Made by a program: the position numbers and the translations under genes
Part shown: positions 51,981 to 60,018 of the stretch, piece after piece
Numbering within the stretch: position 1 is the first letter of the stretch
Layout: every line of letters begins with the position of its first letter
The notes under the pieces: generated by a model
The model's database searches: none
Told to the model about the DNA's origin: nothing
Seen by the model: only the letters and a program-made list of their open reading frames with translations
Assembly: GCA_017469925.1 (NCBI GenBank)
Contig: JAFUFK010000012.1
Span: forward strand, 62,001-126,000
Reading direction: 5' to 3'
DNA length: 64,000 bases
Source: Bacteroidaceae bacterium
GTDB taxonomy: Bacteria; Bacteroidota; Bacteroidia; Bacteroidales; Bacteroidaceae

Positions 51981-53948
51981 TTATTCGGCGAACGAAATGG
52001 CGATAGAGACGATACGAATCTGAGAGGCGGCTCCGGTGGAACCGTCGTTGTTCGTAATCTTCACCGAGGTGCTGTTGATGCCGCTGATGGTAACGGTCGG
52101 GTCGGCCACGTTTACAGAACCGGGCTCAGCGCCTACATTGCCATTGGCTACACTGCCAGCAGTGCAGGTGAGGACAACAGAGGCAATCTTCTTACCTGCG
52201 GAGATGGTCAAAGAGTTCTTGGGATACATGCGCAGGTTGGTGCCGTTGTCGAAGTACTTCGGGGTGTTGGTGTTGCCGCCACCATCGGCCGTGAAGGTCA
52301 CGCCGCTGACGGTGGTAGTTGTCCATGCCGTGTTGTTGCTCAGACCCATGCCAGAGGCTGCGATGGTCACGTCGCCTTCGGGAGTGTCGGGATTGTCGCT
52401 ACCACCGCCACCGCCATTCTCCAGAATTACGACGTCGGCATTCTTGATTTCAGGAGTTACCTGGCCATCCTTATTCACATACTTCATGAGGTTACCGGTA
52501 ATCTTCACCTTCATGCCAGCCGTGAATGCGCTGACGCCCTCGGGCAGGTTGGCATAGTATGCTTCGAATACCTTACCGCCATCCTTAGTGTCGGCCATCC
52601 AGAATGTCTGCTGGTTGCGGCTTACATTGCCCACAACCTCAGTAATGTAACCTGTGATGGTGTAAACCTCGTCGGAAGTGCCTCCGTCGGCCAAAGCGTT
52701 GGTCAGTTCTACGGCCTGGGCACAGGTAACTTCAGTGCCTGCGGGAGTCTCGCCACCACCGTCCTCAAGGATTTCGACGGTTGCGTTCTTGATTTCAGGT
52801 GTTACGTTACCATCCTTCACGTACTTCATAAGGTTACCAGTAATCTTTACCTTCATGCCAGCTTTGAATGCGCTGACGCCCTCGGGCAGGTTGGCATAGT
52901 ATGCTTCGAATATCTTGCCACCGTCCTTGGTATCGGCCATCCAGAAGGACTGCTGGTTGCGGCTTACGTTGCCTACAACCTCGGTGATGTAGCCCGTGAT
53001 GGTGTAAACCTCGGAAGAGGTAGCGCCATCCTCCAGGGCGTTGGTCAACTCAACGGCCTGAGCACAGGTAACTTCAGTGCCTGCGGGAGTCTCGCCACCG
53101 CCGTCCTCAAGGATTACGACGTCGGCATTCTTGATTTCAGCAGTAACCTGCCCGCTCGAATTCACATACTTCGTAAGGTTACCGGTAATCTTAACCTTTG
53201 AGCCGGCCTTGAATGCGCTGACACCCTCGGGCAGGTTAGCCCAGTAAGCCTCGAATACCTTGCCGCCGTCCTTGGTGTCGGCCATCCAGAAGGTCTGCTG
53301 GTTGCGACTTACGCTACCTACAACCTCTGTGATGTAACCTGTAACGGTGTAAACCTCAGTGGAAGTGGCGTTGTCCTCCAGAGCATTAGTCAGGTCAACA
53401 GCCTCGGCAACGGTAACTTCAATACCTTCGACAGGCTCAACATTGCCAGCACCGTTGTGATAGACAATCTTGCTGCCGGTCGTGAACTCGTATGTGCCGA
53501 GCCAGTTCTGCAACTGTCCGCATACGATAACTGTGTCGCCAACGGCAATCTGGTCGGCAGCGGTGAACTTGGCACCGTCGAGGTAATAACCACGATAAAC
53601 CTCCAGTTGGTTAGCAGTGGTGCCGTCGTCAGAGATGTAATAAACGGCGTTTCCATAGCTGGTATCGACATTGTCGATGGTCGAGATAATACCCTTGACA
53701 TATACTTCGTCGGAGAGGAAGACATTGTCCTTCGAGGTACTTCTTTCCAGACCTGCCGTCAATTCATTGGCTGCGGCTACATTGTAGGGGTTTGCCAGCG
53801 TACCGTCACCTGTTGGCTCAACAACTGCGGGTGTCTCACCGCCACCACCTGTCCCGGGAATGTCGTAGGGGGCAGGTACGTCTTCACAGCTCGACAGGGC
53901 GAATACGCCGAGGGCTGCGAACATTAGGGTTTTCCAAAACTTTTTCAT
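51981..53948 (-). CDS. Lipoprotein with three tandem OB-fold-like repeats (DUF6359-type)
   Basis: A 655-residue lipoprotein. The start at 53948 leads into MKKFWKTLMFAALGVFALSSC (lipobox Cys 21). An N-terminal domain (about 40-165) is followed by three near-identical repeats of 115, 114 and about 105 residues (coordinates 53420-52416), each with SEVYTITGYITEVVG, NQQTFWMADTKDGGK and KVKITGNL. This pattern is that of OB-fold domains of the DUF6359/nucleic-acid-binding-like group. Then a Gly-rich linker and a beta-sandwich C-terminal domain (ITISGINSTSVKITNNDG). It is the last gene of the operon with the receptor and the DUF5689 lipoprotein, so it is probably a surface ligand-binding part. Binding of nucleic acid is possible but not shown. 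Confidence 0.75.
   Translation of the reverse strand: MKKFWKTLMFAALGVFALSSCEDVPAPYDIPGTGGGGETPAVVEPTGDGTLANPYNVAAANELTAGLERSTSKDNVFLSDEVYVKGIISTIDNVDTSYGNAVYYISDDGTTANQLEVYRGYYLDGAKFTAADQIAVGDTVIVCGQLQNWLGTYEFTTGSKIVYHNGAGNVEPVEGIEVTVAEAVDLTNALEDNATSTEVYTVTGYITEVVGSVSRNQQTFWMADTKDGGKVFEAYWANLPEGVSAFKAGSKVKITGNLTKYVNSSGQVTAEIKNADVVILEDGGGETPAGTEVTCAQAVELTNALEDGATSSEVYTITGYITEVVGNVSRNQQSFWMADTKDGGKIFEAYYANLPEGVSAFKAGMKVKITGNLMKYVKDGNVTPEIKNATVEILEDGGGETPAGTEVTCAQAVELTNALADGGTSDEVYTITGYITEVVGNVSRNQQTFWMADTKDGGKVFEAYYANLPEGVSAFTAGMKVKITGNLMKYVNKDGQVTPEIKNADVVILENGGGGGSDNPDTPEGDVTIAASGMGLSNNTAWTTTTVSGVTFTADGGGNTNTPKYFDNGTNLRMYPKNSLTISAGKKIASVVLTCTAGSVANGNVGAEPGSVNVADPTVTISGINSTSVKITNNDGSTGAASQIRIVSIAISFAE
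52416..53420 (-). repeat. Three tandem 342-345 bp coding repeats
   Basis: Repeat 1 spans 53420-53076, repeat 2 53075-52734, repeat 3 52733 to about 52416. Long stretches of the DNA are identical, including the CGGCAGCC-rich part around the FWMADTKDGGK codons, so copy number could change by recombination. Confidence 0.85.
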
Positions 53949-53989
53949 AGTTATATAACATTTAATTCTTAATTCTTCTTCCTTCTTTC

Positions 53990-54862
53990 TTAATTCTCCA
54001 CGACTTCGATGTCGTCGATAGAGCGGATGACGAGTTCCCAAGCGTTGTTGTAGCGCTTCCAGATGCCGGTGAGGTTCATCTTACCCTGGGGGATGGGGGT
54101 ATTGGCGAAGTCGGCATAGGTGCTGGTATAGACCATGTACTTCGACTGGGTGCTGTAGGGGCTCTCGGCGAAGTACTTCGACACGCTGTTGCTGCGGACG
54201 GTGGGGTCGTCCTTCGATGCCCATGTTACCGTGCCGTTGGCGCCCTTGATGCTGACGCCCTTGATGGTCATCAGTTTGCCGCAGTCTTTCTCTAAGTCGC
54301 AGGCAGAAGTAAATTCGATGGTATCATTAACCAGTTCGGGCTTGGCGGTGCCGAGGAGTTTTACGTGGCTAAGCCAGATGGTGTTGGACATACGGCTGAC
54401 GTAGGTCGAACCCGAGGCATTGGTGTAGGGCGTGCCCAACTGGGGTTGCTGGCCGTAACCGCCGATGTAGAGACCTTTCAGGTTGACGAGAATCTCCTGG
54501 CCTACAGGCAGGAAGGCGAAGAGGTCGTTGCCCGAGATGGCAATGATGAGTGCGTCGCCCGAAGCGTCCTCCTGTACGGCGATGGAGTTGTAGAGGTTGC
54601 CCTGTACGTCGTTGCCCGTCACGCGGACACGCAGTTGCAGGTCTTCGGTAATCTCCGTGGTGGTGTAGTTCTCGGCATACTTGGGATACTTGGCCTTGAG
54701 TTGGGCGATGGTGATGACGTTGGTCTCGGTCAGCGCGTTGTTGCCGTAGGGTACTCCGTCGGCGAAGTCGGGAGCATCCCAGTCGCCGTCCTGACAAGCG
54801 GCACAGAGCACACAGAGTAGGCAGAGGCCGCAGAGATATTTCATATAGTTTCTCATAGTCAT
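53990..54862 (-). CDS. DUF5689 family lipoprotein
   Basis: A 290-residue lipoprotein with lipobox LCAAC near residue 23. The family domain DUF5689 is an OB-fold-like unit found beside TonB-dependent receptors in Bacteroidetes: VITIAQLKAKY, LRVRVTGNDVQGNLYNSIAVQEDASGDALIIAI and EILVNLKGLYIGGYG (about 55-140). A second domain (IKGVSIKGANGTVTWASKDDP) follows. Three in-frame ATGs occur near the start (54862, 54856, 54844); I use the first. It lies 16 bp from the receptor gene and 41 bp from the next lipoprotein, so the three form one operon. Confidence 0.82.
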   Translation of the reverse strand: MTMRNYMKYLCGLCLLCVLCAACQDGDWDAPDFADGVPYGNNALTETNVITIAQLKAKYPKYAENYTTTEITEDLQLRVRVTGNDVQGNLYNSIAVQEDASGDALIIAISGNDLFAFLPVGQEILVNLKGLYIGGYGQQPQLGTPYTNASGSTYVSRMSNTIWLSHVKLLGTAKPELVNDTIEFTSACDLEKDCGKLMTIKGVSIKGANGTVTWASKDDPTVRSNSVSKYFAESPYSTQSKYMVYTSTYADFANTPIPQGKMNLTGIWKRYNNAWELVIRSIDDIEVVEN

Positions 54863-54878
54863 ATAATTAATTGTCAAT

Positions 54879-57443
54879 TTAGAATCTGTAGCTCAGGTTA
54901 AGCATGCCGTTGATGCCTTGTGCATAGAACTTCTTGGGATTGCGCTGGAAGTTGTAGGTGCGGTTGACATCCTGTCCTTCGCGAGTCGTGTAGGAGGTGT
55001 TGCGGCTTTGCTCGTAACCACCGGTGCACAGCTTGCGGTTGTTGGTGATGTTGGTCACCATCAGGTTGATGCTGAGGTAGCGTCCGTGGTTCATGCGGAA
55101 GCCCTTGCCAATCGAGCCGTCTAGCATGAATCCGCCGTCGCTCTTGGCCTGGTCCATGACGGTGTAAGAGCCGTCGGCGTTCTGGCTCATCAGGCCCTTG
55201 TAGCGCATGTTAGGCGAGTAGGAGAGGTAGATGCGGTCGTAGTAGTTGCCGTTGAGGTTGAACCACCATCCCTTGATGCTGTAGCGAAGGCCCAGGCTGG
55301 CAGCAGCCAGCGGGGTGCCGCTTTCGCGCATGTCCTTGTTGAAGCAGAGGTCGTGGTATTCGATGCCGCTGTTCGAGAGCATATAGGTTACGTGTGTGTC
55401 GCTGGCGTACTTGGCCTCGGCGATGGTACCGATGGCGGTGATGGTGAAGTTGTTGGTCACCTTGAACTTCATGCCCAGTTCAGCGCCGTAGTAGTTCTTC
55501 TCGACGCCCGTCAGGCTGTTGTAGGTGAAGGAGTTCTCGTTGTCGTTGTAGAACTGCTGCCACTCGGTGCCGTCGTAGGTGTGGGTGAAGTATCCGGTCA
55601 GGTTCATCTGCAACCAGCGGCCCGTGTAGGCGTAGCCCAGTTCGGCCGAGAAGATTTTCTCGTTCACCAGGTCGCGCACGAAGTTGTTGTTCATCTCGGG
55701 GCTTACGAAGGCCACGTTGGCATAAGGAGCGCGGGCTTCGTAGCCGACGCCCATCGAGAGTGCGCTGCCGCCGCCGAGGTTCAGGTTGGTGCCCATCTTG
55801 AAACCGCCGTCGAGGAAGCGGGCCTTCTCGCTCTTGCCGTAGCTGAGGTTGATTTGCTTGCCGCTCTCGTCGGTGTAGTTGGCGAAGATACCGTTGTTCA
55901 TCTTGCCGTCGCGCCACATTTCGGTGCCGCCTATCTTGGCTGTCAGGAAGTTGTGGCTGATGCCGTAGTCCTTGGTCCAGGTGCCCCAGAGCTTAGCCGT
56001 CTCGACGAACAGGTTGTAATCGTAGCGGAAGCGGTCGCCCTTGCCTACGAGGCCGTCCTTGTTGTTCAGGTCGTAGTAGATTTGGGGTGCTCCGTCGGCG
56101 TAGGTGCCTTCGGCATAGGTATTGCGGTTATGGAAGTACTTGGCGCCGAGCAGGTCGTCCATGGTCTCGTAGTGCATGCCTTTGTTGGAGCCCAGTTGCA
56201 GGCCGAGCTGCAACTTGGAGGATTTGTTGACGTTCCAGTCGAAGGTGCTGCCGAGGTTGACGGTCAGGTGGTCGTTGTGGCGGCGTTCGATGTAGTAGAT
56301 GGCATCGTGGCCTGAGGCGTTGAGCTGTTGGTTGGCAAAGTAGAGTTGGTCGAAGTTGATTTGGCGATTGTGCTTCGATGCCGTCCAGAAGTCATAGGCC
56401 TCCCACCAGGCTGCCACTTCGGAGTCGGTGCCTGTGCCGCCCCAGACGTCGTAGTTGTAGGAGGGGAAGTTCTTCCAGTAGTCGGGGTGGGGGTTGGTGC
56501 CTGAGTAGTTCAGTTTCGAACTGCTATACATGGCATACTTGCCCACGAGACTGGTGGTCAACTTCATGCGGTCGTTGATTTTGTAGTCCCAGGTCAGCAT
56601 GGCCGTAGGCTCGTAGTTGTTGACGACGCGGCTGGCGCGCTTCTTGCCGTCCTGATAGCCCCAGTAGGGATTGTACTGGTAGTCGTTGGCCAGCCAGTAG
56701 GCTTCGTCGGTCGATGCACCCTGCTGAGCGCGCTCGGTAGGGTTGCCCCAGGTGGCGAGGTTCAGCGAGTGGTGGTCGTTGATGACCTTCTGGAGCGAGA
56801 GAAAGTAGCTGAGCGAGTTGTAGAACGTACCCTCGACGGCAGCCGTGTTCATGTTCGACCAGCGGTAGCCGACGGTGCCGAAGAAGGCCCACCCCTTCTG
56901 TGTCATTCCGGTGCCGAAGGCATACATAGCGCGGGCCGTGTAGTTGCGGTTGGCGGCCGAGAGGGTGAGGTTGTGTCCGGCGGCATAGCTTCCGGCGCGG
57001 AATTCGTAGTTCGACGAACCGCCGATGTTGGCCATCGAGAAGGTGTTGGTCTCGAAGGCTCCGCTGGCATCGATGTGGTTGTTCACGGCCCGGTTCATGC
57101 CACCGATGGTGGAGTAGTTGAACTGCCCGTTTTCGGCATTGTTCACCTGCACGCCATTGAAGTAGATGTCGTTGTAGCGTGAGTTGTAGCCGCGGAACTT
57201 GAAGCGTGCGGGACTGAACAGGTAGCCCACGTTGCTGGAGTACACGTTGTTGTTCGAGTTGACCATGATGACGTTCTGCGTCATGTCATCGTCCTCGCCC
57301 AACTGCGACTCGGTGAAGACGAAGGCCGCATTGTCCTGTTTCAGCGCATCCTCGCCTTCCGAAGTCGTGTCCTTTGCGTTTTGCGCAAAGCCCAGTGACG
57401 CCATTCCAAGGAACATCGCCACGAGTGTTAGCTTCTTAGTCAT
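54879..57443 (-). CDS. TonB-dependent receptor
   Basis: An 854-residue outer membrane receptor. The start at 57443 is that of the signal peptide (KKLTLVAMFLGMASLGFAQ). There is no N-terminal carboxypeptidase-like domain; the plug begins at about 60 (NVIMVNSNNNVYSSNVGYLFSPARFKFRGYNSRYNDIYFNGVQVNN) and the barrel follows, rich in aromatic strands, ending in LSYRF as expected for outer membrane proteins. It heads the operon with DUF5689 and OB-repeat lipoproteins, while a secreted EEP nuclease is divergent. There is no SusD partner, so it is not a typical sugar system. It takes energy from TonB/ExbBD. Confidence 0.88.
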   Translation of the reverse strand: MTKKLTLVAMFLGMASLGFAQNAKDTTSEGEDALKQDNAAFVFTESQLGEDDDMTQNVIMVNSNNNVYSSNVGYLFSPARFKFRGYNSRYNDIYFNGVQVNNAENGQFNYSTIGGMNRAVNNHIDASGAFETNTFSMANIGGSSNYEFRAGSYAAGHNLTLSAANRNYTARAMYAFGTGMTQKGWAFFGTVGYRWSNMNTAAVEGTFYNSLSYFLSLQKVINDHHSLNLATWGNPTERAQQGASTDEAYWLANDYQYNPYWGYQDGKKRASRVVNNYEPTAMLTWDYKINDRMKLTTSLVGKYAMYSSSKLNYSGTNPHPDYWKNFPSYNYDVWGGTGTDSEVAAWWEAYDFWTASKHNRQINFDQLYFANQQLNASGHDAIYYIERRHNDHLTVNLGSTFDWNVNKSSKLQLGLQLGSNKGMHYETMDDLLGAKYFHNRNTYAEGTYADGAPQIYYDLNNKDGLVGKGDRFRYDYNLFVETAKLWGTWTKDYGISHNFLTAKIGGTEMWRDGKMNNGIFANYTDESGKQINLSYGKSEKARFLDGGFKMGTNLNLGGGSALSMGVGYEARAPYANVAFVSPEMNNNFVRDLVNEKIFSAELGYAYTGRWLQMNLTGYFTHTYDGTEWQQFYNDNENSFTYNSLTGVEKNYYGAELGMKFKVTNNFTITAIGTIAEAKYASDTHVTYMLSNSGIEYHDLCFNKDMRESGTPLAAASLGLRYSIKGWWFNLNGNYYDRIYLSYSPNMRYKGLMSQNADGSYTVMDQAKSDGGFMLDGSIGKGFRMNHGRYLSINLMVTNITNNRKLCTGGYEQSRNTSYTTREGQDVNRTYNFQRNPKKFYAQGINGMLNLSYRF

Positions 57444-57481
57444 AAGGTTTTTATTTGTTAATAATTGTGTTCTTCTCCGTG

Positions 57482-57489
57482 CAAAGATA
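57482..57489 (-). promoter_or_regulatory. -7 box of the receptor operon
   Basis: Minus strand TATCTTTG, exact match, 39 bp before the ATG at 57443. Confidence 0.55.
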
Positions 57490-57594
57490 ACGAAAAAAAC
57501 TGGCTTCCAGCATCTTTTTCCTGTTTTTTCTATGAGCACCTCATGTTTTCTGTAAAAATTAGGTCCTGCAGTGCCGACGTTCCGTTTTTTTTCG

Positions 57595-57602
57595 TATCTT
57601 TG
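57595..57602 (+). promoter_or_regulatory. -7 box of the EEP nuclease gene
   Basis: TATCTTTG, exact match. It rules out the in-frame ATG at 57604, which lies before the RNA start, and favours the ATG at 57634. Confidence 0.55.
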
Positions 57603-57633
57603 CATGGTGAACAAACTTATACCTTATTATACT

Positions 57634-58677
57634 ATGATGCGAAAATTCTCATTCTTCCTGGTTTTGTTGCTGATGGCAACATCCTGTGCACAGGCCGAAA
57701 AGAAGTACGGGCTCTATCCCGTGGCCTTCTACAATCTGGAGAACATCTTCGACACCATCCACGACCAGGGCAAGAACGACTACGAATTCCTGCCCAACGG
57801 CTCGTACCACTGGGACAAGAACAAGTACGAGAACAAGGTGCGGAACATGGCCCGCGTCCTGGCCGAGTTGGGAACCGACAAGGTGCCCGGCGGCGCCTCC
57901 ATCATCGGCGTCAGTGAGGTGGAGAACGCCCGCGTGATGAACGACCTCATCCACCAGCCCGCCCTGCAGGCCCGTGGCATGCGCTTCATCCACATCGAGG
58001 GCCCCGACAAACGTGGTGTCGATTGCGCCCTCATCTACAATCCCAAGGCATTCAAGCCCACGAAGTGGTTCCTCCAGCCCTACGTCTATGAGAACGGCGA
58101 CACGACCCGCGCCACCCGCGGCTACCTGACCGTCCAGGGCACCATCGACGGCGACCCCCTGACCGTCATCGTCTGCCACTGGCCCAGCCGCGGCGCCACC
58201 TCATACTTCCGCGAACTTGCCGGCAAGCAAGTGCGCCAACTGACCGACAGCATCCGCCAGGCCGACCCCCAGCAGCGCATCATCGTCATGGGCGACATGA
58301 ACGACGACCCCGACAACGCCTCGATGGCCAAGAAACTCGGTGCGCGCCGCAACATGAAGGACGTCCAGGAAGGCGACTTCTTCAATCCCTGGTGGGAACT
58401 CCTGCGCGGCAAGGGACAAGGCACCCTGACCTACCAGGGCGGCTGGAACCTCTTCGACCAAATCGTCCTCTCCCGCAACCTCCTCGACGTGAAGGGCCGG
58501 AAGGACTACCGCCACCTGACCCTCTACGCCTGGCACATCTTCCGCCGCGACTACCTCATCCAGCAGGAGGGCCGCTACAAAGGCTCGCCCAAGCGCACCA
58601 CCTCCAGCGGCGTCTGGGTCAACGGCTTCAGCGACCACCTGCCCACCGTCACCTATCTGATAAAGGAGATTAAATAA
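57634..58677 (+). CDS. Endonuclease/exonuclease/phosphatase family lipoprotein
   Basis: A 347-residue EEP-fold enzyme. The N-terminus MMRKFSFFLVLLLMATSC is a lipoprotein signal. The fold motifs are in order: VAFYNLENIFDTIHD (Asn and Glu of the metal site), VIGVSEVENARV (Glu), VIVCHWPSRG (the His/Asn strand), RIIVMGDMNDDPDN (Asp-x-Asn), and NGFSDHLPTVTYL with the catalytic SDH. It probably cuts nucleic acid or a phosphate ester outside the inner membrane. It is divergent from the receptor/OB-lipoprotein operon and may work with it. Confidence 0.88.
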   Translation: MMRKFSFFLVLLLMATSCAQAEKKYGLYPVAFYNLENIFDTIHDQGKNDYEFLPNGSYHWDKNKYENKVRNMARVLAELGTDKVPGGASIIGVSEVENARVMNDLIHQPALQARGMRFIHIEGPDKRGVDCALIYNPKAFKPTKWFLQPYVYENGDTTRATRGYLTVQGTIDGDPLTVIVCHWPSRGATSYFRELAGKQVRQLTDSIRQADPQQRIIVMGDMNDDPDNASMAKKLGARRNMKDVQEGDFFNPWWELLRGKGQGTLTYQGGWNLFDQIVLSRNLLDVKGRKDYRHLTLYAWHIFRRDYLIQQEGRYKGSPKRTTSSGVWVNGFSDHLPTVTYLIKEIK

Positions 58678-58830
58678 AAGACCCCTCTCCCCAACCCCTC
58701 CCCCGAGTGGGAGGGAGTGGGCACTAAAGTAAAAAAGAGATAAATAATAACATATTCATTAATTTGGCCTCAAACTCCTAATCCATATACGCCCCTCCCT
58801 CGGGAGGGGAATGGGGGTGGGGTCTTTTAA
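58678..58830. repeat. Inverted pair of G/C-rich repeats between nuclease and aldolase genes
   Basis: Left member about 58678-58727 (AAGACCCCTCTCCCCAACCC, then a CCCTC/GAGGG hairpin) and right member about 58790-58829 (CGCCCCTCCCTCGGGAGGGG then AATGGGGGTGGGGTC). The two are in mirror orientation about 62 bp apart. Confidence 0.75.
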
Positions 58831-58841
58831 ACATTTACGTT

Positions 58842-59840
58842 ATGGTAAGTTACAAAGAACTGGGACTGGTGAACACCCGCGAAATGTTCGCCAAGGCAGT
58901 GAAGGGCGGCTACGCCATTCCCGCCTTCAACTTCAACACGATGGAGCAGATGCAAGCCATCGTACAGGCAGCCGTCGAGACCAAGTCTCCCGTCATCATG
59001 CAAGTCAGCAAGGGCGCTCGCAACTACGCCAACGCCACCATCCTGCGCTACATGGCACAGGGAGCCGTAGAGTACGCCAAGGAACTGGGCTGCGAGAAGC
59101 CCGAAATCGTGCTGCACCTCGACCACGGCGACAGCTTCGAACTCTGCAAGGACTGCATCGACATGGGTTTCTCCAGCGTCATGTACGACGGTTCCGCCCT
59201 GCCCTACGAGGAGAACATCAAGATTTCGCGCCAAGTCGTAGAATACGCCCACAAGTACGACGTCACCGTAGAGTGTGAACTCGGCGTGCTGGCCGGCGTC
59301 GAGGACGACGTGGTAGCCGAAGAGAGCCACTACACCAAGCCCGAGGAAGTCATCGACTTCGCCACCCGCACCGGTTGCGACTCTCTAGCCATCTCCATCG
59401 GCACCAGCCATGGCGCCTACAAGTTCAAGCCCGAACAGTGCACCCGCGACCCGAAGACCGGCAAACTCGTGCCACCCCCATTGGCATTCGACGTCCTGCA
59501 CGAAATCGAGCAGAAACTGCCCGGATTCCCCATCGTGCTCCACGGCTCCAGCTCCGTTCCCCAGGATGAGGTTGACACCATCAACCAGTTCGGTGGCAAG
59601 CTGCCCGACGCCGTAGGCATCCCCGAAGAGCAGTTGCGCGAGGCCTCCAAGTCGGCCGTCTGCAAGATTAACATCGACTCCGACAGCCGTCTGGCCATGA
59701 CCGCCGCCATCCGCAAGTACCTGGCCGAGCACCCCGACCACTTCGACCCCCGCCAGTACCTGAAGCCCGCTCGCGAGAACATGAAGAAGATGTACATCCA
59801 CAAGATTGTGGACGTACTCGGCAGCGACAACAAACTCTGA
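58842..59840 (+). CDS. fbaA: Class II fructose-bisphosphate aldolase
   Basis: A 332-residue zinc aldolase of glycolysis. It begins with KGGYAIPAFNFNTMEQ; the metal and catalytic residues are in VLHLDHGDSFE (His 92, Asp 94, His 95), GTSHGAYKF (His) and IVLHGSSSVP (His and phosphate-binding Gly-Ser). The form with KPEEVIDFATRTGCDSLAISIG is common in Bacteroidetes. Its terminator lies directly before the promoter of the next gene. Confidence 0.95.
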   Translation: MVSYKELGLVNTREMFAKAVKGGYAIPAFNFNTMEQMQAIVQAAVETKSPVIMQVSKGARNYANATILRYMAQGAVEYAKELGCEKPEIVLHLDHGDSFELCKDCIDMGFSSVMYDGSALPYEENIKISRQVVEYAHKYDVTVECELGVLAGVEDDVVAEESHYTKPEEVIDFATRTGCDSLAISIGTSHGAYKFKPEQCTRDPKTGKLVPPPLAFDVLHEIEQKLPGFPIVLHGSSSVPQDEVDTINQFGGKLPDAVGIPEEQLREASKSAVCKINIDSDSRLAMTAAIRKYLAEHPDHFDPRQYLKPARENMKKMYIHKIVDVLGSDNKL

Positions 59841-59928
59841 CCCAACCCCCTGGGGGGCTCAACTTTCCACCCCAGCCCGTGGAGACGAGGTGGAAAATCC
59901 CAACCCAACCCCCTGGCCGTCAGCCCCA

Positions 59929-59962
59929 AGAGGTGGAAACGCACGTTTCCACCTCTTTCTTT
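59929..59962 (+). terminator. Terminator of fbaA
   Basis: AGAGGTGGAAAC (59929-59940), loop GCAC, GTTTCCACCTCT (59945-59956), then TTCTTTTG. Its T-run merges with the -33 box of the next promoter. Confidence 0.75.
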
Positions 59963-59992
59963 TGCACCACCCCGGCATTTGCCGTAACTTTG
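59961..59992 (+). promoter_or_regulatory. Promoter of the TPR-HTH regulator
   Basis: TTTG (59961-59964), 20 bp, TAACTTTG (59985-59992): perfect match. Confidence 0.85.
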
Positions 59993-60018
59993 CACCAGAA
60001 AACAATGAATCGCGTGAA

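Noticed and set aside
57604..57633. Earlier ATG for the EEP nuclease
   Set aside because: It lies two bases after the -7 box, before the expected RNA start, and would spoil the lipoprotein signal.
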